Source of the DNA: Candidatus Rokuibacteriota bacterium
GTDB taxonomy: Bacteria; Methylomirabilota; Methylomirabilia; Rokubacteriales; CSP1-6
Reading direction: 5' to 3'
DNA: 40,133 bases
NCBI GenBank assembly: GCA_003221615.1
Contig: QHSQ01000154.1
Span: 1-40,133, forward strand
Made by a program: the position numbers and the translations under genes. Shown piece after piece: positions 8,334 through 15,482 of this stretch (within the stretch, counting starts at the first letter, position 1; each line of letters opens with the position of its first letter). The notes beneath the pieces are model-generated. The model did not search any database, was not told the DNA's origin, and was given only the letters and a program-made list of their open reading frames with translations.

Positions 8334-8478
8334 TTGCTGATGTGGGGAAAGTCTCCTAATAATGCCGAGTGGGCTCGAATACGAAATCAGCGTCCGGAAT
8401 AGCTGCCCGCGCGGAACTGCAGCAGCATGCTCCGGGCCGCGACGACGACTACACATGGTGACGATTAGAGGAGCGCCG

Positions 8479-9633
8479 ATGATTCGATTGCTGATCATTG
8501 TCCTCGCCAGCATCTTCGCGGCCGCGAACCCATCTCCGGGCCAGGCCGCATCGCCCGAGCAACGCTGCAGTGCCCTCGGGGTGAATTGCCTCTGCTCCGA
8601 GCCGCTCGAGATGACCGCGTATGTGAAGAATGCGTCGGGAGTTGATGCCGTGTGGAATCCCAATGACTCGACCACGAAACAATGCAATGGCGAGAATAAT
8701 TATGACCACGGCTCAGCGATCAACCGGGGCGACTCGGATCCTCCCCTCATCGGATCTGACCCTGCTGTCCTCGCCGCTTTCCCTGCTGGCGCCTCGGTCC
8801 CGCGGTACTTCCGGGGCTCCGAAGGCCATACGGGCACCTATGAGTTTGGACACGTGCTCGCGGCTAGCGACCCGCGCACGCGCGTCGCCGTGCGCTGGTA
8901 CGTCTATATGTCGCCGAATTACGTCTGGACGACCGGCAAGACCTCTGGCGTGCACTGCCTGAACAGCGCGAAGTGGTTCAGCCTGAGGACCGATGCTGGC
9001 GCATCGACGCAATGGGACACGACGGACGGCGCCAACACCACGCCGCTGATCTATGGCTGGACCACGAGCGTGGTCGGCTGGTCGCCGCAGCTCGACTGCT
9101 GCCGGTTCGGGCCGCGCTGGACCTTTGCCGGGCAGGTGCCGGCCGAGGTCGCATCGCAGAAGGTCGGGAAATGGTACCGCTACGAGGTGGTCCTGCGGCG
9201 GATGACGACGGGCAGCACGTCCGTCATCCTTGAAGCCTACCGGAAGAACGTCACGGACAACAAGGCCGAGTTCAAGATCATTGATACCTCGATCGCCTGC
9301 ACCGGTTGCAACAGTTCCGGCCGGTCGTTCGATGACTGGGGCAATGGGGGGTCGACGACGAGGCTCAAGACACCGAACCAGACGCAGCTCACGCGGGTCG
9401 AACCGAACTTATTCCGGAACGACGACGGCGCCCACAAGTGTGGCGGCTGGCGAGCCTACTCTCACATGCTCGTCGCGGCGTGGAGCACCGATGCCGGCCA
9501 ACGGATCGGTCCGGCCACGGAGATCGAATCAAGCGGCGGGGCTACGATGAACGCGCCCCGCGCCACGCCAGTGACGCCGGCGACCCTCGGCGTGGTGCTC
9601 GTCAGGAATGAGCTGAAGGCGAAGGCGCGATGA
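8479..9633 (+). CDS. Secreted Cys-rich protein of unknown function
   Basis: 384 residues from the ATG at 8479, chosen over upstream in-frame starts because of an AGAGGAG Shine-Dalgarno 6 bases before it and because it exposes a clean signal peptide (about 1-24, ending near GQAA). The mature protein has about a dozen Cys (for example CLC near 37-39 and a CC pair in LDCCRFG), many aromatic residues and alternating beta-like segments with Trp and Tyr (RWYVYMSP, KWYRYEVVL). That pattern suggests an extracytoplasmic beta-sandwich, perhaps jelly-roll or lectin-like, but this is inference. There is no PEP-CTERM-type tail. Its 3' end overlaps the convergent exosortase chimera by 32 bases. It sits in the lower-G+C islet. 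Confidence 0.7.
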   Translation: MIRLLIIVLASIFAAANPSPGQAASPEQRCSALGVNCLCSEPLEMTAYVKNASGVDAVWNPNDSTTKQCNGENNYDHGSAINRGDSDPPLIGSDPAVLAAFPAGASVPRYFRGSEGHTGTYEFGHVLAASDPRTRVAVRWYVYMSPNYVWTTGKTSGVHCLNSAKWFSLRTDAGASTQWDTTDGANTTPLIYGWTTSVVGWSPQLDCCRFGPRWTFAGQVPAEVASQKVGKWYRYEVVLRRMTTGSTSVILEAYRKNVTDNKAEFKIIDTSIACTGCNSSGRSFDDWGNGGSTTRLKTPNQTQLTRVEPNLFRNDDGAHKCGGWRAYSHMLVAAWSTDAGQRIGPATEIESSGGATMNAPRATPVTPATLGVVLVRNELKAKAR

Positions 9634-10648
9634 GACTCGCTGCCCTCGCGATCTTGCCTCTCTCGTCGCTGCTCGGCCGCGCCATCCGCATCGCGAGCCC
9701 GATCAGCACCACGAGCGCCGCGAGCCATGTCACCCAGCCGACCAGCTCATGTGCGAGCGTCGGGCCGCGAACGAAGTCGACGCCCCACCGTTCCACGCCG
9801 AGACTCAGGATCGCCACGCGCAGGGCGTTCGCGCCAAGCGCCAGCGGGACCACGGCCACGAGCAGCAGCGCCCCACGCCGCATCTGCGGGGCCAGGAGCA
9901 ACGCGCCCACGCCGAGCGTGAGGATGAGGCCGAGCCCGTTGCAGCCCTCCGTCACCCGTATCGTCACGGATCGGAGGTCGATGTAGGCTTGATACTCGCC
10001 GTAGGCGCCGAGGCCAGAGCGCAGAGCGGCTGGGACGTCCACCGCGCGCAGGATCGCCGTTGTGCCCATCGCCGTGACGTATTGCAGCGGCGGACTGAGC
10101 CGGCGGAGCGCGCCGCGGACCGCATCGCTCGGAGTGATGAGCAGGGGCAGCGGAACGCCGACGACGCGCAGATCGCCGCCTGTAGCCGCGATCCCCGGAA
10201 AGCTGAGTTGCACCGAGGACCAGTCGATCCGGTCATTGCTCACCCCGTACGTCCCGGGCTGCGCCGTGTCCAGGGTCATCCCCTGTGGAAGCCAGAGACT
10301 GATATAGCTGTAGCCGTTCGAGTTGTGGTCGGATCCGGGGTTCGGGGGACCGACGAGGAGTCCCTCAAGGAGAATCAGGGGGTCGCCCCGCCCCGGAAAA
10401 TACGGATTCCAGCTGCCCTGCCAGACCCCGGTTCCCGTGACGCTGAAGCTACCCAGGGGGCTCACGCGCTGGCCCGTTTCGGTGTTCCAGAGCATGTGAC
10501 CGTTGAGCACGACCGGGTCTGACCCGAGCTGCGGCACCTCCCAGGTGATGTTCTCGGCGATGAAGTCGATCAGTGAAGCCTCCACGGGCAGTGCTGACGA
10601 CAGTGCCAGGATGAGCGCCACAAGGACGATCTGAACGTGGGTCCGCAT
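9602..10648 (-). CDS. Chimera: signal peptide and secreted domain fused to the C-terminal half of an exosortase
   Basis: 348 residues from the ATG at 10648, which has GAGGTG just upstream. Residues 1-24 are a signal peptide ending PVEA. Residues 25 to about 160 are a Gly/Ser/Asn-rich, beta-like extracytoplasmic segment similar in style to PEP-CTERM substrate proteins. From about 165 (PLPLL) the protein reads as the second half of an exosortase: EGCNGLG with Cys236, GANALRV with Arg277 and AHELVGW with His300, the three conserved catalytic positions of the exosortase/archaeosortase superfamily, on membrane helices at about 238-278 and 300-320. The usual four or so N-terminal membrane helices are absent. 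CNG replaces the common CSG. No PEP motif is seen. It may be a true fusion or the product of a deletion joining a substrate gene to a sortase gene. Confidence 0.75.
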   Translation of the reverse strand: MRTHVQIVLVALILALSSALPVEASLIDFIAENITWEVPQLGSDPVVLNGHMLWNTETGQRVSPLGSFSVTGTGVWQGSWNPYFPGRGDPLILLEGLLVGPPNPGSDHNSNGYSYISLWLPQGMTLDTAQPGTYGVSNDRIDWSSVQLSFPGIAATGGDLRVVGVPLPLLITPSDAVRGALRRLSPPLQYVTAMGTTAILRAVDVPAALRSGLGAYGEYQAYIDLRSVTIRVTEGCNGLGLILTLGVGALLLAPQMRRGALLLVAVVPLALGANALRVAILSLGVERWGVDFVRGPTLAHELVGWVTWLAALVVLIGLAMRMARPSSDERGKIARAASLIAPSPSAHS

Positions 10649-10758
10649 TGAACACCTCATTTCCAGCAAGAGCCAAAGATCTAGATTCCACCCTTGTAGC
10701 CGAAGAGCGAGTCCGTCAATCCGTGAAAGAATTTGCACACACTCGTGCGGGCGGCATC

Positions 10759-10782
10759 GCCTGTGGAAAAGCCTGTGGAAAA
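10759..10782. repeat. 12-bp tandem repeat, two copies
   Basis: The unit GCCTGTGGAAAA occurs twice head to tail. It lies in the 345-base stretch 10649-10993 that holds no gene I can support on its own, only this repeat, a 17-bp repeat at 10862 and the decayed start of an XRE regulator. Confidence 0.8.
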
Positions 10783-10861
10783 GGTCGTGAGCGCCGCACC
10801 CTTCGCAGAGAAGTCACCACGATCGGCGCGCGACTGGTGTCGCCCTCGCTGCTCGACTACC

Positions 10862-10895
10862 ATCGAGACGCGCGAGGCATCGAGACGCGCGAGGC
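10862..10895. repeat. 17-bp tandem repeat, two copies
   Basis: ATCGAGACGCGCGAGGC occurs twice with no gap. A 17-base unit is not a multiple of three, so a copy change would shift any frame running through it. This fits non-coding or decaying DNA upstream of the XRE remnant. Confidence 0.8.
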
Positions 10896-10928
10896 CGGCC
10901 TCGCTATCCCCGGGGCGTGTTCCGGGAA

Positions 10929-11137
10929 GGGTATCTGAAGTAGCGGCTCTTGCACATTCGGAGTGGCGCAGTGATATTTGTCGCCACGGAGATGTGTCCC
11001 AGGGCTATATCGCAAAGCTGGAGCCGTCGAATCGTACCGGCAAGTCGAAGACGGTGCGGAAGAACAATCCATCGGTCGCGATCCTCAAGCGCTTGGCGCG
11101 CGTCCTCGGCGTGCCGGTGACGGAGCTGCTGGAATGA
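10929..11137 (+). pseudogene. 5'-degraded XRE-family HTH regulator
   Basis: The frame ending at 11137 contains VSQGYIAKLE (from 10994), then a spacer, then NPSVAILKRLARVLGVPVTELLE (split here only by description). These are the recognition helix and the last two helices of a Cro/C1-type helix-turn-helix. The preceding SDICRHGD can be aligned to helix 2, but helix 1 is not clear and no usable start codon lies nearby: the frame has only a distant TTG at 10733. This suggests a decayed 5' end. Its TGA overlaps the next ATG (ATGA), as in an active coupled pair, so a short functional HTH peptide starting at the GTG at 10994 remains possible. Confidence 0.5.
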
Positions 11138-11397
11138 TGGCACCTGAGCCGACGTATCCGCCTCTCTCGACGAGAGAGATCCAAACCTTACCCGAAGGCG
11201 CCCGCGTCATCGTGGCGTGGGCCGAAGGGAGTGCCGGTCCCCACGAGTATCGCGTGCACTGGCGCCGCGGCGAGCCGTACGCGCAGACCGATGAGGACCA
11301 TCGCCGGGGGCACGTGGACCTTGAGAAGTGGCTGACGTACTATATCGGTCCGCGGCGCCCGTTCACGCGAGTCTGGGCCCTGCCCGCTCCGGCGTGA
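11134..11397 (+). CDS. Hypothetical small protein coupled to the XRE remnant
   Basis: 87 residues starting at an ATG that overlaps the preceding TGA by four bases (ATGA); a second ATG follows at 11137. The product has an acidic and aromatic composition with a VIVAWAEG strand, a repeated Arg/His stretch (YRVHWRRGE) and KWLTYYIGP, and looks like a small compact domain. No family is recognised. It is one of a string of overlapping small genes up to the tRNA, a layout seen in phage-derived and other mobile small-gene cassettes. Confidence 0.5.
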   Translation: MMAPEPTYPPLSTREIQTLPEGARVIVAWAEGSAGPHEYRVHWRRGEPYAQTDEDHRRGHVDLEKWLTYYIGPRRPFTRVWALPAPA

Positions 11398-11476
11398 CCG
11401 AACCACGGCGGAAGTCGAGCGGATACACAACACGGCGGCGTGGCTTCGCGCCCGCCTGCTCACGTTGGAGCTCGGG

Positions 11477-11611
11477 ATGGCTAGCGAAGAGATGACAGTC
11501 GCGCTATCAGCGGCGGATGTCGAGCCTCCTGACGGGGAGGACGACGAAACCCACGAGGCCGACCACGACGTCTACGCGGCGTGCCGGCAGTTCGAGGGGC
11601 TGGGGAAGTGA
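11477..11611 (+). CDS. Hypothetical acidic microprotein
   Basis: 44 residues from the ATG at 11477, strongly acidic in the middle (DGEDDETHEADHD) and ending CRQFEGLGK. The same frame remains open and protein-like upstream (AEVERIHNTAAWLRARLL, about 11408-11461) but without ATG or GTG, so the real start may be an unusual codon further up, or a frameshift may separate it from the GTG at 11394 that overlaps the previous stop. Its TGA overlaps the next GTG (GTGA). No family is recognised. Confidence 0.4.
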   Translation: MASEEMTVALSAADVEPPDGEDDETHEADHDVYAACRQFEGLGK

Positions 11612-11835
11612 GCTTAGCGGTGCCGCCAATGCGGTTGAGGTTGATCAAGTGCCCGGAGTGCCCCCATCGGGTCAGTGACCAAGCCGATAGGTGCCCGGCC
11701 TGCGGACATGCGATCAAGCGTGGATTTCTGGGGCGCAGTGGGACCGAAGGCACTTTCACCATCGCCGGTCTTGTCGTGCTCATCGTCGTGGTCGTACTGA
11801 CGATGGCGACGATGTGCGCCAGAATCGTGCACTGA
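11608..11835 (+). CDS. Zinc-ribbon protein with one transmembrane helix
   Basis: 75 residues from the GTG at 11608, whose GTGA overlap with the previous stop suggests coupling; an ATG at 11629 is the alternative. Near the N-terminus CPEC and CPAC, separated by about twelve residues, form a rubredoxin-like zinc ribbon. A long hydrophobic helix (about 50-70, rich in Val, Leu and Ile) follows. Such zinc-ribbon/TM proteins are common and functionally undefined. It is the last of the overlapping microgenes before tRNA-Val. Confidence 0.6.
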   Translation: MSLAVPPMRLRLIKCPECPHRVSDQADRCPACGHAIKRGFLGRSGTEGTFTIAGLVVLIVVVVLTMATMCARIVH

Positions 11836-11944
11836 GAGGGCCGGGCACCGTCGGCGCGATTTCCGGAAGACCTCGTGGTGACCTCCAGGACGTCGCGCGG
11901 AAGCTCACGGCGCTCGTTTCAGGGCACGTCGGGGGGAGAATCGC

Positions 11945-11972
11945 TTGACAGCCGTTCTGTAAGTGGTTAACT
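11945..11972 (+). promoter_or_regulatory. Promoter of tRNA-Val
   Basis: A consensus TTGACA (11945-11950), a 16-base spacer and TTAACT (11967-11972; TAACTT one base later gives 17) stand 10 bases before the mature 5' end of the tRNA. This is a housekeeping sigma-70-type promoter in the expected place. Confidence 0.8.
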
Positions 11973-11982
11973 TCCCGGCCAC

Positions 11983-12059
11983 GGACGATTAGCTCAGTTG
12001 GTTAGAGCGCTGGCCTCACATGCCAGAGGTCACTGGTTCAAGTCCAGTATCGTCCACCA
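11983..12059 (+). tRNA. tRNA-Val (anticodon CAC)
   Basis: A complete 77-base tRNA with encoded CCA. The acceptor stem is GGACGAT paired with ATCGTCC, the D stem is GCTC/GAGC, the anticodon stem is CTGGC/GCCAG around loop CTCACAT, and the T stem is ACTGG/CCAGT around TTCAAGT. Loop positions 34-36 read CAC, which decodes GUG (Val). It lies between the microgene islet and the NYN gene and has its own promoter. No duplicated 3' end was noticed nearby, so there is no sign that an integrase used it as an attachment site. Confidence 0.97.
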
Positions 12060-12107
12060 TTAACGCGGTAGAGAATTCACGGTTTGGTTTTCGCCCGGGA
12101 GCCGCCC

Positions 12108-13010
12108 ATGAAGGTCAGCGTTTTCTTTGACGGTCAGAACTTCTACCGTTCTCTCCAGCGCTACGACGAATCGCTCCGGGTCGACTACGACCGGCTCGCC
12201 GCCTGGATCACCCAGGCCGTCGGCGGCCCAGGCGCGATCTTCGCGGGCGCTCACTACTACGTCGGCGTGTCCGCGGACGCGCCGCCGCTGGTCGAGGGCT
12301 TTCTCAAGGGTCTCGAACTCCGCCCGGGCTACTTCGTCAAGCGCGAGCTGCGCGTGCGCCGCTCCGGGCGCTGCCCGGCATGCAGCGCCGACTACGAGTA
12401 CACGACCGAGAAGCGCGTCGACACGCGGCTGGTGGCGGACATCATCCAGTACGCCGCGATCGGTGCCTTCGACGCGGCGGTGCTCGTGTCGGGCGACGAC
12501 GATTTCGTGCCGGCGGTCGAGGCGGTGAACTCCCTCGGCAAGCAGGTGTGGGTCGCGACGTGGTCGGCCGAAGAGCTCTCCAAGGACCTGCGCGTGCGCT
12601 GCTTCGGCCAGATCCACCTGAGCGACGGCATCGGGGCGTTCCGCGTCGAGCGGCCGCGGCCGTTCGAGCGCGCCCCGACCCGTATGGCGCCCTCGCGCCT
12701 GGCCCGCACGACGGCACAGCCGGTCCCGGTCTCGGGCCTGGCGCTCGAGCGTGCGGTCCAGGAGCTGCAGCGTGCCGAGGCACGCCTGCCGCACGTGAGC
12801 CGCGGATACTTCGTGATGCGCTGGAAGTCGCACCAGCTGCCGCCGGTCGGCGCCGACCGAGAGGCGCTCGTGCAGCAAATGATCGGCGCCGGACTCGCCG
12901 AGGAATTCGAGGTGAAGGACGGTGAGGGCCGCAGCGTGACCGCGATCCGGAGCCGGGAGCCGGACGGAAACGTCCGCGAGCCCGACGGCAACATCGCGCT
13001 GCCCGGTTAG
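12108..13010 (+). CDS. NYN-domain protein (LabA/DUF88-like), putative ribonuclease
   Basis: 300 residues from the ATG at 12108, which has GGGAG 7 bases upstream. The N-terminal two-thirds is a NYN (PIN-like) nuclease fold: FFDGQNFY with Asp8, DTRLVADI with Asp105, and VLVSGDDDF with Asp130-132 give the acidic metal-binding cluster. A CPAC pair (89-92) in the middle may bind zinc with other residues. The C-terminal 80 or so residues (LALERAVQEL and on, with GAGLAEEFEV) look like a winged-helix or OST-HTH-like RNA-binding module. Family members are thought to cleave RNA. It starts 48 bases after the tRNA and could be co-transcribed with it. Confidence 0.88.
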   Translation: MKVSVFFDGQNFYRSLQRYDESLRVDYDRLAAWITQAVGGPGAIFAGAHYYVGVSADAPPLVEGFLKGLELRPGYFVKRELRVRRSGRCPACSADYEYTTEKRVDTRLVADIIQYAAIGAFDAAVLVSGDDDFVPAVEAVNSLGKQVWVATWSAEELSKDLRVRCFGQIHLSDGIGAFRVERPRPFERAPTRMAPSRLARTTAQPVPVSGLALERAVQELQRAEARLPHVSRGYFVMRWKSHQLPPVGADREALVQQMIGAGLAEEFEVKDGEGRSVTAIRSREPDGNVREPDGNIALPG

Positions 13011-13013
13011 ACT
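13008..13013 (+). promoter_or_regulatory. Possible -10 box for a leaderless MmgE/PrpD mRNA
   Basis: TAGACT, whose first three bases are the stop codon of the NYN gene, ends 9 bases before the MmgE/PrpD ATG. No Shine-Dalgarno is present between them. A transcript starting 6-8 bases after this hexamer would have almost no leader. Confidence 0.35.
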
Positions 13014-13022
13014 CGGGCCGGC

Positions 13023-14384
13023 ATGACACTGGCCGAGCGCCTGACCGAGTTCGCGGCGCGCCTCGAGTTCGAGGATATCCCGGCCGACGTCGTCGCGAAC
13101 GTGCGCCTGCGCGCGCTCGACATCCTCGGCATCGCGCTCGCCTCTTCGACTTCCGACCTGGCGCCTTCGGTGCTCGGCGCGGTGAATGGTTGGGGGCGCG
13201 GTGCCTGCAGCGTCATCGGCTCGAGCCTGACGGCGCCGCCCCCGCTCGCGGCGCTCGCCAACGGCGCCTTCGCGCACGGGCTCGACTTCGACGATACGCA
13301 CGCCATCTCGATCACCCACGCCTCGTCGGTGATCTTGCCCACGGTACTGGCGCTCGGCGAAGCCGGCGGGTCCAGCGGTCGCGCGGTGGTGACGGCGGCG
13401 GTCGCCGGATACGAGGCGATGACACGGGTCGGCATGGCCGCGCCAGGGCAGTTCCACGCGCGCGGCTTTCACGCGACGGCAGTGTGCGGAACGTTCGGCG
13501 CGACGCTTGCCGCCGGTCGGCTCGAGGGTCTCGACTGCGGTCGACTCACCGCGGCGCTCGGCATCGCCGGCAGCTTCGCCTCGGGAATCAACGAGCACCT
13601 CGAGGACGGGTCGTGGGTGAAGCGAGTCCATCCGGGATGGGCCGCACACTCCGGTATCGTCGCGGCCGGCCTCGCGCGCGGCGGATTCAGCGGGCCCGCG
13701 ACGATCTTCGAGGGTCGCTTCGGCTTGTATCGCACGTTCCTCCGCGCCGAGCCCGACCGATCGCCGTTCGACACGCTCGGCAAGGAGTGGGAGACGCTTC
13801 GCGTCGGATTCAAGCCGTACCCGTGCTGCCACTACAATCACGCGTACCTCGACTGCGCGCTCGCGCTTCGTCGCGAGCACCGGATCGAGCCCGATGCGAT
13901 CGAGGGGATCGAGTGCCTGGTGCCCGCCGGCGAGGTCCCGATCGTCTGCGAGCCGCGCGAATCCAAGCTGCGGCCGCGGACTCCGTACGACGCCCAGTTC
14001 AGCCTCGCGTACTCGGTGGCGGCGGCGTTGGTCGACGGCCGTGTCGGCCTGGACACCTACGCGAAGGACCGGATCAGCGACGAGCGCACGCTGGCGCTGG
14101 CGGCTCGAGTCCAGCACACCGTGGATCCCGCCTCACGGTTCCCCGACGGGTTCCCAGGATGGGTTCGGGTTCGACTCCGCGACGGCAGGCTCGTCGAGGC
14201 GCGTGAGCCCGACGGTCGTGGCAGCGCCGCGCGGCCGCTCGAGCCCGGCGCGATCGTCGCCAAGTTCCACGACAACGCTCGGCGCGCGCTGCCCGCGGAC
14301 AGGGTGGCCGCTCTCGAAAAGCTCGCGCTGTCGGTCGACTCGCTCGACACCGTTGGGACGCTCCTGGCCGCCTGCCGCGTCTGA
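13023..14384 (+). CDS. MmgE/PrpD family protein
   Basis: 453 residues, the usual length for the MmgE/PrpD (2-methylcitrate dehydratase/itaconate decarboxylase/cis-aconitate decarboxylase) fold. Recognisable segments are the early LDILGIALASS, the NGAFAHGLDFDDTHA motif near residue 80-95, GFHATAVCGTFGA, and the C-terminal PYDAQFSLAYSVAAAL. These shape the active site in PrpD and IDS-epimerase relatives. The substrate of this clade is usually unknown. It follows the NYN gene by 12 bases. The start lacks a Shine-Dalgarno but has a -10-like hexamer just upstream. Confidence 0.93.
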   Translation: MTLAERLTEFAARLEFEDIPADVVANVRLRALDILGIALASSTSDLAPSVLGAVNGWGRGACSVIGSSLTAPPPLAALANGAFAHGLDFDDTHAISITHASSVILPTVLALGEAGGSSGRAVVTAAVAGYEAMTRVGMAAPGQFHARGFHATAVCGTFGATLAAGRLEGLDCGRLTAALGIAGSFASGINEHLEDGSWVKRVHPGWAAHSGIVAAGLARGGFSGPATIFEGRFGLYRTFLRAEPDRSPFDTLGKEWETLRVGFKPYPCCHYNHAYLDCALALRREHRIEPDAIEGIECLVPAGEVPIVCEPRESKLRPRTPYDAQFSLAYSVAAALVDGRVGLDTYAKDRISDERTLALAARVQHTVDPASRFPDGFPGWVRVRLRDGRLVEAREPDGRGSAARPLEPGAIVAKFHDNARRALPADRVAALEKLALSVDSLDTVGTLLAACRV

Positions 14385-14420
14385 TCGCGCCTTCCGGAAT
14401 TTGGCCCTCTCTCGCAGCGT

Positions 14421-14439
14421 TATCGCTGGGTTAGCGATA
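14421..14439. repeat. 7-bp inverted repeat between MmgE/PrpD and the next gene
   Basis: TATCGCT (14421-14427) and AGCGATA (14433-14439) flank a 5-base loop. It lies in the 93-base gap after the MmgE/PrpD stop and before a -10-like box. It could be a weak terminator or a binding site; there is no T run. Confidence 0.35.
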
Positions 14440-14464
14440 GGTGTCGCGTCGCTCGGCGAGGGTG

Positions 14465-14470
14465 TACGAT
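14465..14470 (+). promoter_or_regulatory. Possible -10 box of the small exported protein gene
   Basis: TACGAT ends 7 bases before the ATG at 14478, and no ribosome site lies between them. Its position fits the leaderless pattern seen elsewhere in the window. Confidence 0.3.
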
Positions 14471-14477
14471 CGAATGT

Positions 14478-14873
14478 ATGAAGCGCGCTCTGGTGATCGC
14501 CCTCACGGTGCTTTTCGCGACGCCGGCCTGGTCGCAAGACGTGCAGATCAAGAAGCCGGCACCCTCCGTTCCCCGCGAGGAACGCGACGTGATCCCGCCC
14601 GGTCTGCAGGAAGAGACGCGGCCGAGCGACGCCGACCGCTATCCGCGCGGCGGCCAGGTGCAGCACGATCCGGCGTTCATCGGGCCGTTGTCCAAGCCGC
14701 GAGAGACGCCGACCTCTACCGGACGCTACGGGATAGCCGGGTGGGTGTCACCCTCCACGCCGGTTGGCTCGCCGCACTCCGGATGGAGCGAGAGCAGCGG
14801 CGTCTTCGCGCTGGGCTTCTCGATCACGTGGGACGGCCCGCCGCCCGCCCGACGTCCGGCTCCCGCGCCCTGA
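14478..14873 (+). CDS. Small exported Pro-rich protein
   Basis: 131 residues. A signal peptide of about 20 residues ends at PAWSQ. The mature part is Pro- and Arg-rich with low complexity (KKPAPSVP, PPPARRPAPAP) and a short hydrophobic strand, FALGFSITW, near the end. No family is recognised; it is probably periplasmic or outer-membrane-associated. It stands alone between MmgE/PrpD and the PHP gene, all on the plus strand. Confidence 0.7.
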   Translation: MKRALVIALTVLFATPAWSQDVQIKKPAPSVPREERDVIPPGLQEETRPSDADRYPRGGQVQHDPAFIGPLSKPRETPTSTGRYGIAGWVSPSTPVGSPHSGWSESSGVFALGFSITWDGPPPARRPAPAP

Positions 14874-14915
14874 TTCGGTGATCCGCCCGAACGTTCCCCC
14901 CAAAGAGCGCGGCTG

Positions 14916-15473
14916 ATGCCCTGGCTCCGGGGTAACCTGCACGCTCACACGACTTTCTCGGACGGCGTCAAGGAACCGGCTCAGCTCGTCGCGGCGTACG
15001 AAGCGCTCGGCTACGATTTCCTCGCCATCACCGATCACGAGAACTGGATCGACGACCGCTACTGGAGCGCGATCCCCAGGGTGTCCTCGAAGCTCCTTCT
15101 CTTCCACGGCATCGAGCTCAACTGGTCGCGCTTCGATCAGCACATCGGCAAGGTGTCCGGCGAGCGCGAGACGCTTCACGTCCTGAACCATCCGGCGCGC
15201 TACCAGCTGAGCGTGGCCCAGACGCTCGAGCGCATCCGCCGCATCGGCGCCGGCGGCATCACGCTCGACGCCATCGAGGTGACCGACACCGGCCAGCGCC
15301 GGTCGCTCTACGAGTCGCCGGAGATCCCGCTCGTGAAGATCGCGACCGACGACGCACACGGGCCCATCCACTTCGGCCGGGCGTGGGTCGAGGTCGACGC
15401 CAGGCGCGACCGCGACGCGATCATCCGCGCGATCCGCGCCGGCGAGTTCCGGCTGGGCTTCGCGAACGACTAG
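14916..15473 (+). CDS. PHP-domain phosphoesterase-like protein
   Basis: 185 residues of the PHP (polymerase and histidinol phosphatase) fold. The first metal motif, NLHAHTTFSDG, supplies His9, His11 and Asp16. ITDHEN supplies Asp40 and His41, HGIEL follows, VLNHPARY gives a further His, and ATDDAHGP near the end gives the last metal ligands. This is a short stand-alone version without a polymerase or phosphatase partner domain. It probably hydrolyses a phosphoester of an unknown small molecule. mqnD starts 9 bases downstream, so the two may be expressed together, although PHP proteins are not known steps of menaquinone synthesis. Confidence 0.88.
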   Translation: MPWLRGNLHAHTTFSDGVKEPAQLVAAYEALGYDFLAITDHENWIDDRYWSAIPRVSSKLLLFHGIELNWSRFDQHIGKVSGERETLHVLNHPARYQLSVAQTLERIRRIGAGGITLDAIEVTDTGQRRSLYESPEIPLVKIATDDAHGPIHFGRAWVEVDARRDRDAIIRAIRAGEFRLGFAND

Positions 15474-15482
15474 GACCCCGGC

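Noticed and set aside
10149-10170. PEP-CTERM sorting signal inside the chimera at the junction (VPLPLL)
   Set aside because: It lacks the Pro-Glu-Pro motif followed by a helix and a basic cluster; the PLP fits the start of the exosortase half better.
10681-10863. A 60-codon minus-strand frame upstream of the exosortase chimera
   Set aside because: No ribosome site and no protein-like pattern; it crosses both the tandem repeats and the region of decay.
11983-12059. tRNA-Val as an integration site for the islet
   Set aside because: The islet lies on the 5' side of the tRNA, no integrase gene is present, and no repeat of the tRNA 3' end was noticed.
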